DNA of 64,000 nt, from contig OU744720.1 of NCBI GenBank assembly GCA_916613615.1, positions 3,203,749 through 3,267,748 on the forward strand, given 5' to 3'. Below the pieces are notes generated by a model. That model did no database searches. It was given only the letters and a program-made list of their open reading frames with translations, and was not told where the DNA came from. The stretch's first letter is position 1; each line of letters opens with the position of its first letter. The position numbers and the translations under genes were made by a program. Source of the DNA: Steromphala cineraria (taxonomy: Eukaryota; Mollusca; Gastropoda; Trochida; Trochidae). Positions 1-12,400 of this stretch are shown in pieces.

Positions 1-415
1 ATTTATGTAATATATATTTTGTGCATGTCCTTCATGAGATTTATCTTGATTTTAGCATTATTAACATGTTATTAAAAATATTTTTAGTTTATTGTACATA
101 ATTCAACTTTGATAATGAAGCTATGAAATAAAAGTTAAAGGAAAAGGGTAAGCTCTTGATCATTAACAATATAAATAATTTATTTAAACAATTTTTTTGT
201 TATATCTTTTAAAAGCATAGATGCATATCTAACAATTCTTCATGGTTTTAATTCTCATTTCAAATACAGATAATTATCCAAGTTTCATTTTTGCACTTGT
301 CGCTTGCTTATACATTTCAAATACAGATATTAAAGTTTATTCAGTTATAGAAATGTTTCACTATTTGGCTTGTCACGTGCTTATGCTTGATCATTGATAT
401 GACGACCTATTGTAG
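1..415. other. AT-rich intron sequence, left edge
   Basis: AT-rich sequence ending in a splice acceptor (TATTGTAG) just before the first visible exon. No coding region or recognisable repeat is seen. Confidence 0.5.
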
Positions 416-3400
416 GCGAACGTGACGCTAGACAAGTACATGCGGATGACACGCCCCCACTACATCAGCAAGTACGAGGGGCGCAGTAACGGGGGCGTGC
501 CCTGCTTCACCGAGGAGCGCAGCATCGAGAGACAGGCCAAGGTAGGAGATGAGCTCCGTCATTAACCATCATTCTGCTGGATAGAATTATCTTATGGAGC
601 ACAGTGGTGTAGTGGTTAGCATGTTGGCCTCTCACGCCAGAGACCCGGGTTCAAATCCTGGTGGAGACACCAAACATTTGTGACTTGGGTCTCATTCTGT
701 GTTGTGTCCCTAGGCAAGACACTTCATCCACATTGCACTCAGTTCACCTAGCTGTACAAATGGGTACCTGAACAAGGGGGAAGTACGGAGCGCTTGTTAA
801 TAGGCAGCACTGAAAGTACTATCCCTCCAGGGTAATAATACTCATGGCGCTTTGAGCATGCTCTGTCATGGATATATGCGCGGTATGAGAAAGCTATTAT
901 TGTATTTTTCACCGAGGAGCGCAGCATCGAGAGACAGGCCAAGGTACGAGATGAGCTCTGTCGTATCTTTCATTAACTGAATAGAATTATCTTATTTTTA
1001 TGCCCCCGAATCGGAGATTCCGGGGGTATATTGTTTTTCACCTGTCCGTCTGTCCGTCCGTCTGTCTGTCCGTTTGTCCACAAAAACTTTAACCTTGGTC
1101 ATAACTTTTGATTGGTCAGAGCTAGGTCTTTGATACTTGACATATGGATCCCTTGTGATGAGACCTTTCAGATGACACCATGACATTTGACCTTGTGACC
1201 TTGACCTTGACACAGCGAGCCTTTTCCGAAAACTTTAACCTTGGCTATAGTTTCTATACTGTCAGTGCTAGGTCTTTGATACTTGACATGTGTATCCCTT
1301 GTGATGAGACCTTTCAGATGACACCATGATATTTGACCTTTTCCGTCCGTCTGTCCGTTTGTCCACAAAAACTTTAACCTTGGTCATAACTTTTGATTGG
1401 TCAGAGCTAGCTCTTTGATACTTGACATATGGATCCCTTGTGATGAGACCTTTCAGATGACACCATGACATTTGACCTTGTGACCTTGACCTTGACACAG
1501 CGAGCATTTTAAACTTTAAGCTTGGTCATAACTTTTGATTGGTCAGAGCTAGCTCTTTGATACTTGACATATGGATCCCTTGTGATGAGACCTTTCAGAT
1601 GACATCATGACATTTGACCTTGTGACCTTGACCTTGACACAGCGAGCCTTTTCCGAAAACTTTAACCTTGGCTATAGTTTCTATACTATCAGTGCTAGGT
1701 CTTTGATACTTGACATGTGTATCCCTTGTGATGAGACCTTTCAGATGACACCATGATATTTGACCGTTTCCGTCCGTCTTGACACAGCGAGCAGGATGCA
1801 TCCGGGGGCATTCGTGTTTCACAAACACATCTTGTTTACTTCTTATTTTATGCTTTTGATTCTCATAATGATTTAAATAAACATATTTACAAATACATTG
1901 TGTAAAAACTAATATTATTCAACAGTTTGTAATGCAAAGGTACATGAAATAAAGGTGACAAATAAGTATTCAGAATATATTATGACATATGCACGAGACC
2001 TTCATGAAATTACATATTACACATTGGCTTGGTAATGAAATAAAATACTTAAGAAGGTCCAGTAGTAGCTATACCAACTGTATTCAGATAAGCTGCTCTT
2101 AGATAAGTTAAAAAAAAACGAAGAGAGTTATAAATGTTTAATCACAATTGTGACACAACTTCGGTAAATAAGGAACAATTACAATGTATTGTAAGTAATT
2201 ATTAGTAAACTTACCTCTGGGACGAACTCCAGCCCCTTTCTCCGTTCTTTGGAACGTGTCTGCAGAAGTCTAGATTAAAAATATAGATAAAAAATACTCT
2301 AAGTCATATTTACCATTAGTGGTATGCAGCTCCTTCCTTCCTAGTGGAGTTATCTTCCCCTGATCTCCCATGTGCTCATATTCTCGAACTGCCATAGTCC
2401 ATAGTAACACATCACCTGGAACATGCGGGGAGGAATTTAGTAAATTTAGTAAACCTGGGTGGGATTAAACGTTCGTCCCAGAGGTAAGTTTACTAATAAT
2501 TACTAACAATACATTGTAATTGTTCCTAATTATTGGCATAAACTAACCTCTGGGACGAACTCCAGTCCCAAATTTCACATAATAGGAGGAGGGATCCAGG
2601 GGATGTGCTCCATTTACAAATGCCAATAATTAGATTCAATTACTCTCTTAATCCATTAAAATAACTGATTCTTGAATTCTCATGAATATTATGGATAAAT
2701 AACAAAAACTCCAACTCTCATGCAGTAATCCTGTTTATTTCTCCCATCACCGATCATTCCAATAAATGAGTGCATACCACAGGTTAATATATTAGGTTTG
2801 TTTATAACCGACTATGACGTAATTGATTCTATTAATAGAATAATACCTATTCTTACTGAAATTCCGGTTGTGACGTCACTTCCGGTTCTATCTTACGTCA
2901 CTTCCGGTTCACTATGACGTCACTTCCGGTTTAATATAAACTTACGTCATATTCGGTTTGAGGTTAAATCGTGATCAAGTTTGGTGGGTATACCAATCCA
3001 CAACGAGTGCCAAACATATACCGCAAGTCCCCTTATCTCGGACCACCACCATAACTTTAGTCACAGTATGGCCTCACCTTGTAAACATACAGTTGGAACT
3101 TGAAGAGGTCAGTCGTCGAATTTCCACCAACGACCCCGACCCCCCCCCCCTTTTTTCCTCTTTTTTGATAACACTGGTCTCAGGCCGAAGTCACGTGCTA
3201 AGCCGCGACCAAGGGTCCTAGATCACTGATTCCTGATAGTGAGGGTGAAATATCCCGTAAGTAAGATGAGATGAATGTATTCGATCCCTTCCACTGGCAA
3301 GAGGATACTAGTTGTTGAATTGAGACTGATTTCCATGCCGAAAGCGATGAGGATAAGGCTCTAATCTCATGAGGAGAAAACTTGACATTAACTGTGTCCT

Positions 3401-6400
3401 GATCCATGAGATTGTAAGCAAAAACAATGGTTTTCCTAAGCCAGGATGATATCGTGTTCTTGGATATTTCCGTATCAACAGCAGGCTTACAGGACAAGAA
3501 CAATCTCCTCCTATTGCGACGGAACGAAGCAGTTCTTTCCAGATACCATCTGAGGCATCTGACTGGGCACAAGAGTCTCTCCTTATCTGAGCGAGACGTA
3601 GAGACAGGTAGCGCTGGAATTCTATAAGACCTCGTACCTAGAGGTCCCGAAGAAGAGGATTGATTTTTGGCGAGAAACTCCGGTAAGGCGCGGCAAGTCA
3701 CTTCCTTTCTATCCTTTGAAAATCTTATGGATGAATTGTCAATCGCGTGGAGCTCCGACACTCGAGCAGCTGAAGCGAAGGCAAGTAAAAAGGCTGTTTT
3801 GAAGGAAAGGAACTTTAATGGAGTCGAACTCAGCGGTTCATATGGAGCTTTGAGTAAGGACTGTAGAACAATGCAAAGATCCCATTTGGGGAAAATCGAA
3901 GGCGTTGTGATATCCTGAATCTGAAAAGATCTGATCATTCTGTGTAAGGAGGTATCCGATCCTATTGATAACCCCTGAATGTCACACACTGAAGCTATTG
4001 CCGATCTGTAACCTTCAATGGTTCCATGTTTTAATTTCCTTCCATTCCTTAAGTACAACAGGAAATCCGCTAACATGGGAATAGAGATATCCTTGTCTAG
4101 TAAATCTCTTCCTCTTCTCCAGATGGTGAAAATTCTCCATTTTGCATCATAAAGTCTGGCTGTGGAGGGCCTGATAGAGTTAACAATAGCTTTCGTAGAT
4201 TCTCCTCCGAAACCTTGTTCCTGGAGGGATCGCGAGATAACCTCCACACGTGAAGCTTGAGCATCCCCAGGTTTCCGTGATTCCTCCTCGAGTGCGGCTG
4301 GGATAACAGATTTCCCCAACACGGTAGGACTAGAGGATAGTCTGTCAGGAGATCCAAGAGATTCGGAAACCACGGTCTCGTGGGCCAGGCGGGCGCCACT
4401 AGGTAGATCAAGCAATCCTGAGTTGCTATCTTCGCTAATACGTCCGGTATTATCTTGAATGGGGGGAATGCGTAGGCTATCATGCCGTCCCATGTCATGG
4501 ATAGAGCGTCCACCCTCCAAGCCTGAGGGTCCGGGATTGGGCTGACGTACGTTGGTAGACAAAAGTTCTGGCTTGTGGCGAACAGATCTATGCAGGGGGT
4601 CTCCCACCTGTCCGATATCAAACGGAATGCTTCCTCGTGCAGGGTCCATTCGGTTTGGATCACTTGATTCCTCCTGGAGAGCATATCGGCTCGAACGTTT
4701 AGCCTTCCCGGGATGTGCCTCGCCCTGAGTATTACCTTGCACTGATCCGTGAGTTGAAATAGCTGACGAGTTAGGTACATCAAGTTCTGGGATCTGGTCC
4801 CTCCTTGCTTGTTTATATAAGCAACTACCGTGGCATTGTCGGACGCGATCATGATGCTGGTTCGATACAGTAGCCTCCACCACTCGTTGAAAGCCTTGAT
4901 AACTGCGGGCATCTCCAAGAGATTGATTTGCAGAAGAGATTCCTGGACAGTCCATTTCCCCTGTGTCTCCAGATTGTCCATATGCGCACCCCATCCTTCT
5001 TGCGACGCATCCGTGAAGATGGTATATAGTGGTGGTGGGTCTGTGAATCTTGCTCCCGAAATCACATTGTGTTCCTGAGTCCACCATTCCAACTCCCGGC
5101 AAACGTGAGGAGGGCACATTATGACAGAGTCGAGCTCCTGAATTCTGTTCTGATTTATCCAGGACTGTGTGTGTCTGAGATTGAGGCGACCTCTGACTGT
5201 GAAGGCTTGAATCGACGTCAGGAACCCCAGTAGAGACATCCATTTTCGTAGTGTCGCCGCCTGAGATGATAGTAGAGAAAAGATGAGAGTTCGGGTAGTC
5301 AACCATCGATCTTGTACGGGAAAAATCAAACCTTTCTCTGCGTCTAACACGGCCCCGAGAAACTTGATTCTTGGGGATGGAACTAGCTCTGACTTGTCCG
5401 GGTGTATGATCCATCCTAAGTGGGTAAACACATGGATCGCGAAGTTGAGGTGCTTGATTAAGATCACTGTTGAGAGATGCCGTGTCAGAAAATCGTCCAG
5501 GTATCCGTGGATAGCTATTCCCCTGAGGTGTAAGAACTGGAGCAGGGGTTTCATGATCATAGTGAAGAGCCATGGTGCGATGGAGACTCCGAAAGGCAGA
5601 ACTTGAAACTGAAATCTCCTTCCGTTTACCGCGAATCTGAGGAATTTCTGCGACTGTTTGTGAATGGGAATGTGGAGATAAGCATCCTTGAGGTCTAGGC
5701 TTACAAACTTGCTGTCCAGTTGCACTAGTTTCCTCACATTCTAGTTTCCTCACAGAAAATTCTTGTTTAGGATCTTCAAGTCTATAATCATTCGCATCTC
5801 TGGAGTGTCCCGCTTGGGGACTAGAAAAACTGGTGAATAAAACCCCTTCGAAGTGTCTAGGGGGGAGAGTTCGATAACAGCCTCCTTCAGCTATAATTGC
5901 TCTATTGCTAGTAGAGCAGATTCCAGACGATTTCCTTGTAGTAGGTATCTTCTTCCCTGAGGGTGTGTAGCCAGGGGAGGATGAGTCTGGAATTGGAGTT
6001 GGTACCCCTCGGAAACCACAGACTGTATCCACTTGTCTTGAGTGATTTGGGTCCAATTCCGGGCAAAGCGTAGTAGTCGACCCCCCACCGGGGAGGGTAC
6101 GACTGGCGTAATGAAGTCGAAATCCATGAGAAAGTCCGTGGGCGTTGCCGGTTCGAAAGGGTCTGACAAAATCAAAGGAGCGGTTACGGAGTCAACGGCG
6201 GTACGAGGGTTTGGATCCACGATTTCCTCTGCCACGAAAATTGGATCTAGGTGGCTGCTGTTGAGACTCCCTTGGGGGTTGAGATTGTGAGGAAGAGGGG
6301 GGTGGTCGACCGTAGGACTTGGCCCGATCAAAGGCAGAGCGATGGAGGGGGGGTCGGGGTGTAGTGGCGCCGAAACCTCTCCTACCACGAGGGTTGCCTC

Positions 6401-9400
6401 GTTGATTCCTGGTCTGAGCAAGGAGTGCTGAAGCAAGTTGTTGATTCAAGTTTCTATTAGTTTGGGCTTCCTGAGTTGCAATGGCCTGAGAGCACTGGCC
6501 ATTGAACATAGAGTCAGTGTTGAGCGGTTGTTGGAAAAGATCTTCCTTAGCATCCGTTGGAAGATTCTTGACTGCTCCGAGAAGACGAGATCTCTCAAGG
6601 GCTGTAAGTCTAGCGACAGAAGATAGCTGGGCAAGAGTCGCATCGCCTACTGCTTGGTAAATGACGTCTAAAAAGGAGTGAGCTAGGGCAACTTCTTCCG
6701 CGCTCATGACAGTAAGAGTGGAGGGTTTAATACCAGTATAGTCCTGGAAGGTGGGTGGTAAAAGCTGTCTAACCCCTGCCGCGAACCAGTTGATGTAGGA
6801 TAAGATGTCAACAGAGTTACGGGCCGCTAGATCCATTTCCTTGACGTCCTTACGGGTGACAGTCAACTTGTCTCCAACAAATCTCTGGTTAGGACGGGCA
6901 TCTAAACGGGCAAAGTCCCTGTCAACATCGGGAGCTGAGGCCGGTAGAAGTCGATCATGGATGATATAGGCTTGTTTAACGGGCAGTTTCGGAAGAGATG
7001 TCGCATCCTTAGCCTTGGATATGTTCGCGTTGACAATGTCCAAGCCCGACTTGACCACGGTGGAATGAGGTAAAGTTCTCTTAGGTAAACGTTTGGGAGG
7101 AAGCACACCAGTCGATCCCAATTCGTCAGGTAATACACGATCCACTTGCTCATCCAAAACGGGAGGACGTGTGCACGGTTTCAATTTGTGAAGAAAATCA
7201 ATTTTTTCCAAATAAGACCAAGACGGGTCTAAGTCCGGTACATCCTTAATTTCGGCCGGAGGAATAATGGCTAAGCCTTCATGTGAATGGAGTTTAACAT
7301 CAACAGGTTGATCTACTTCCATGTTAGAGTCCGTGATGATGGGTATCAACGGCGGGTTACGGACGTCCACAAAATCAAGCGTGCCCTTATTGTCAACAAC
7401 CGTGTCCTTAATCGACCCGCGACCTAGAATCCCGGCGGAGTCCGTGCCGTCCTTGCGCTGTCTAGACAATAACGGATCGGGGCACGGGTCACGCGTGGAG
7501 TCCGTGCTAACGGTAACCTGGCCCAGGCCAGAAGCCGTAGCAGACGAACTATTGACGGGCTTGCCGTCACCCACGTGTGACCCGGCCTGAACCGTCCCCG
7601 GAGGGCCACGGAGCAGGTTGACGGCGTCAACATCGTGAGGCCCCTCCAGCTCTGTGGTTTTTAAGCCGCCAGACTGGTTTAGGGCACCCAATTTCTGGCC
7701 ACCACGGCCGTCAACTAACAGGCCCCCATCGGGTAAACACTGTTTTTTTACTGTATCACTCGCTGTAACCGTCTCCACGGGGTCGGCGGCCCGCTTATTG
7801 GACTGGGACTTAAACTCACGGCGGTCATCTAAACAAGCCGAACCCTTCCGTGAAGAGCCGGACTTAGTAGAACTATTCGCGTGGGATCTAGACGAGGAGA
7901 GCGATTTCTTAAGGTTAGATAATTTCTCATCGTTCTTCTTTTCCATTTCATGTAAACTAGTTTTGAAAGACGAGACCATCTCTTGCTTAAAGGATGTGAG
8001 AAAAGACGTGATATCAAAAGTGGGAGGAGCCACAGGAACCGAGCCCGAAGGGGGAATCAGAGGCGATTTATCCGTAGGAATAGGTGGATTAGGAGATTGA
8101 GGGTTGAGAGAGATTTGTTTAGATTTCTTAGCACGCATTTCTGACAGTTTATTCCAAACATCGTCCTCCAGATCGCGACACAACAAACACCTTGCATCCG
8201 GAAAGCAAATGGGGGACTTATCACACAGTACACACAAAGAGTGAGGGTCTTTATCTGACATAAAACGCTGACAAGTCACACACTTATGAGACGCCATGAT
8301 GAAATGAGTTACACAAAATGCTTCGAGGAAAAGTCGCCGATGATCACAGAAAAAAAATCACAAGTCACAAAAAAACACAGTTCACAGACACAAAAAACGA
8401 ATGCGATTGTCACTCAAATGACCAAATGTCGGCAACACATACCATAGGAATTGAATCCCAAAGGAGAAGGCTTGAATTGAGAAAGCAATCTAGACTTCTA
8501 CATAGACATCCACTCAGCACAAGTGCAGGAGAGAATATGAGCACATGGGAGATCAGGGGAAGATAACTCCACTAGGAAGGAAGGAGCTGCATACCACTAA
8601 TGGTAAATATGACTTAGAGTATTTTTTATCTATATTTTTAATCTAGACTTCTGCAGACACGTTCCAAAGAACGGAGAAAGGGGCTGGAGTTCGTCCCAGA
8701 GGTTAGTTTATGCCAATAATTCTTGATTCTGATTGGCTGATTAGAAAGATTTCCCTATGTTGAATGGCAATGAACATCCGCAAATTGGCTGAGGCAAATC
8801 ACCGCAAAATGATACATAATGTCCTATAGATTTGGTCCGCCTCAACATTTAATTGTACTGTTTCTCCCAAAATCTGTACGCTACTTATATTTGACGGGTG
8901 TTGTTGCTAACTTACCGTAGATAGCACAAAATATTCTCTTTTTTCTTTTGTTTTATGTAACAAAACTTTCTCTTAATTTGCCACCTTGTGTCATGCAGCT
9001 AACACCATTGGTTTTAAACTAAATTTGCGGGTGTTGAATAACAATGAAAAGACGGGAAATTTTACAAATGAACTATTTATCTTCTAATTAATATTCTACC
9101 GATGTGATTCAGAGAATGGCGGAGATAAAGAAGAAACACGAGGAGGACCGGCAGAAGGATCTCAGTTTCTTTGTGAGTAGATCGGAGATGTCGCAAATTA
9201 ATCTTTTCATGTAAATGATTATCTTCACATTTTACAATTGCCATACTTGATAAAGGGATAATATGTAACATGAATATTTAATCAATCTTTGTTATTTTTG
9301 TTATACTAGAGAACTGTATAAGTTGTGATAAATATGTCCTCTTGCCATTATCTATCTGAAGTATCTTATCTAAATCATAGCTATGTATGATCGTACTCTT

Positions 9401-12400
9401 TAAGTGTGACCTATACTCTCTTCTCTTGGTATAGAAGTTTGTGAAGATCCTGACTACTGTACAAAATGAAAAGAAGGACTACAAATTATATGGATTTACC
9501 ATTCTTCGTTACAAGGAGATGCAAAATTTAAGTGTAGATACTTACACCTATAAGCATATAATTTGTATTTTTTCATCATGCCAACTTTTAAAATGCCATT
9601 GAAAGAAGACATACATCTTTTGCTTTGAAAGTTGGCAATTCAAACAATAAGTTCGATGATGTTGTATCTACACTGAAACATTGCATCTCTAAATAAAGTA
9701 TTTCCTCTAATATGAGTCGGGCCCAGCCAAGGGGTAAAGGCATCTAACTTGAATAGGGACCAGGCTTCAGATAAGAGCCTGCCTAATACTTTCTATTTAA
9801 TTGTTCCCTCCCCTAAGCTATACTTCATCAACTGTTATGAATAAAGGTTGGGCCTATCTAAATCTATATCTTGATAATGTTACATTTCCTATGTAATGCT
9901 CTACTTAATTCCCTTCAATGACTATACATAGAAATTCCTTGAACATCTCTGTGAGACATTGATGCTTTCGGTAATAAATCTGCAATTATATTGTTTATTA
10001 TTACTTTTTACTCTTTGTCTCTATTCTTGCTGACTATTTTACTTTATTTATGATACCTGCTCTGAATCTTATTATGGCCCTGTACTATCCAAGTCTTTAC
10101 CTTGCTGTCTGGTATAAAGTTACTGCTCAATTTTGTTTTACACTGTTACTTTGACAAAAACGTCCATTTACAAACAAATGCATCAGTAACATTTGGCTAA
10201 ACAAATACTCAATATATTTGTGGAATTTCAAAAGTCTTAAGGTATATAAATCTATCTATACCTATAAATGTCACAACTTTCTACAATAAAGAAGTTGACA
10301 ATCCATAAACTCCTCGACTTGTTGATATTTCTAAATTCTAAATTCAAATCTGCCTGATATCCTTCATGACCCATATCCTTCATCTCATCTCTGCACCATC
10401 TTGCTGCTTGCTACTCTGCTCTCTCTCATCTCCGCAGTTCGTAGACGGTAGAACCAATCTATCCAGTAGAATGGAGGATCACTCCCCACTTACCTCCCCT
10501 GATGATATAAATCGTCGCCTGCAGGTGGCGCTCAATGAGGGTACGTCCAACATCTCACAGGCCCTCGTCGGCTTCAACATAAAAACAGGATATACACACG
10601 CTGGTAGGAAATTATTTCAAGTTATTGTGGAGGTTTTTTTCACCAAAAGTTTCATTCAATGTTTTTTTTGACAAAGATATCTTTTTATGTCTTATCTTAT
10701 ATTCTAACAACAGGTTTTGGTAATGATATTTTTTACAATGAAATTTTGGGTGAAATGATTTTTTGATGAATTATTTGTTTTTGTTAAGAAACCAATGCAA
10801 TATGTTTTTAATCAAGTGTTTCGTTATTTGTGTATTTTATGATTCTATATATTCGATTGAATAGTCCTTACCTTTTTTCCTTCAGTATATAGTTTTATGG
10901 AGAATCATATGACCTACACATGTTGAAATAAGTATCATTTAAAAAATAAAAAATGTGATAATTTTACTTTCAAAAGAACAAATACGTTGAGTATTATTAA
11001 CCAGAGAAAAAGTTGTATTCCCTGCTTGTGGTTCCATGACAGAAGCTAAGACACCGGTCCACGTGGCTTCATTCTGTAAGTCTGGTTCATGCGTCGCTAG
11101 CGATCTAGGTGTGACTTGCTGTGATAGTAGAATACATATTTGTGCGCTATTTAATAGCAGCAGATTTGCATAGTGTGTATAAAAATCTTAAACAATAAAA
11201 ACAATAACCCAATGAAATTTGAGGATTTTGAAGTGTCATGGTAAGTTTTCAATTAACAATTCATTGTTTGAAAAAAAATGTTTTGCTACATGTACTTATA
11301 TCAATAAACAGTTTGTACAAGTACAAGCTTAATTGGAATGAATGCATTTGTAAATAAGTCTAAGGTCACAAAGAGGCCGGTTCACATGGCCTCATTTCGT
11401 GAGTCCGGGCTCCCAAGGGTCCAAAAATTGGACTCGAGTACTCGTGGGGTCAGACTAAACTCAGACCCGGGAATCCAAAATGTTAACCTTACAAAGACTT
11501 TTCGGATTTCCATAACTCGAAGTCTTCGCCTTACCTAAACAAACCTTGACTATTGATGTATAGCCTAGATTTTATGACATATATTCGACTAAAAATGGTT
11601 GTTTATTGAATAATTTTGAAATCAATGTCTTGAAATGATAATGTCTTCACACATTACAGAAAAACAGACTGAAATAGCTGAAATGTTTAACAGTGATATC
11701 CAGTGAGTCCTTGAGTCTAGCTGAACCCGACTTGGGCTCGAGCACTTGAGTAACCGTTAAGACTCTACTCATGAGCTGCTAGGATCGAGATGTGACTTGC
11801 TGTGATAGTAGAATACATATTTGTGCCTTGTGCAGCAAGTTTGCAAAATGGAGTAGCTATATTCGTATAATAATTTTTTGTCTTAGTCATAGATTCTGTG
11901 TTTGCAAAAAGGTATATATTTGATTTGCAAGCTTTCAAATAATTCAGATGTTATGTTTGTTTAATTTATCGATCATCTTGAAAATAAAATTACGGAACAA
12001 AATACCTAGTTTCACTTATAATTTTAAATCTAGCTCCTTCACACTTATTTCATTTTTATTGACCATATCCCAAACTCTTTTTGGTAACGAGTTAAATTAA
12101 ATGTTAATAATTATAAAAAGGGGACTGGAAACAAAACCCATACATAAGACATCAAATCTGATATTCATCTACACATTATCAAAGTCTACAATACCACTTA
12201 AGACAATGAAATGATTTCATGAACCAAAAACCAACCCTCCAATTTACAGACAACTTCCGAGACATGTCTCCAGTTGGAACTGGTTCTAACGGGTTTGTCC
12301 TCCCCCCAGCCTCTCTCTCATCTGCTCTCCCCAACAGTCACATGACTGGAGCTTTCAACGGCAATCTGACCAATGGGCACAAAGAAATCAGGTTTGTCAC

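Larger units (their letters stand above)
2171..8721 (-). mobile_element. DIRS-type tyrosine-recombinase retrotransposon, copy 1
   Basis: A complete DIRS-like layout on the minus strand: a gag-like ORF1 (8297-6192), a reverse transcriptase/RNase H frame (6436-4097), and a tyrosine recombinase frame ending at 3198. Inverted terminal repeats of about 174 bp lie at 2212-2385 and 8530-8703. An internal complementary region at 2471-2569 joins the complements of the two outer ends. It lies antisense in an intron of the + strand gene. The RT frame has three in-frame stops (5893-5891, 5752-5750, 5743-5741), so this copy is probably not autonomous. No target-site duplication is seen, as expected for recombinase-mediated insertion. 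Confidence 0.93.

Noticed and set aside
600..671. Functional tRNA gene
   Set aside because: It continues into a SINE body and the acceptor stem is not complementary.
5283..5606. Open frames antisense to the RT of DIRS copy 1
   Set aside because: They are shadows of the conserved RT coding sequence.
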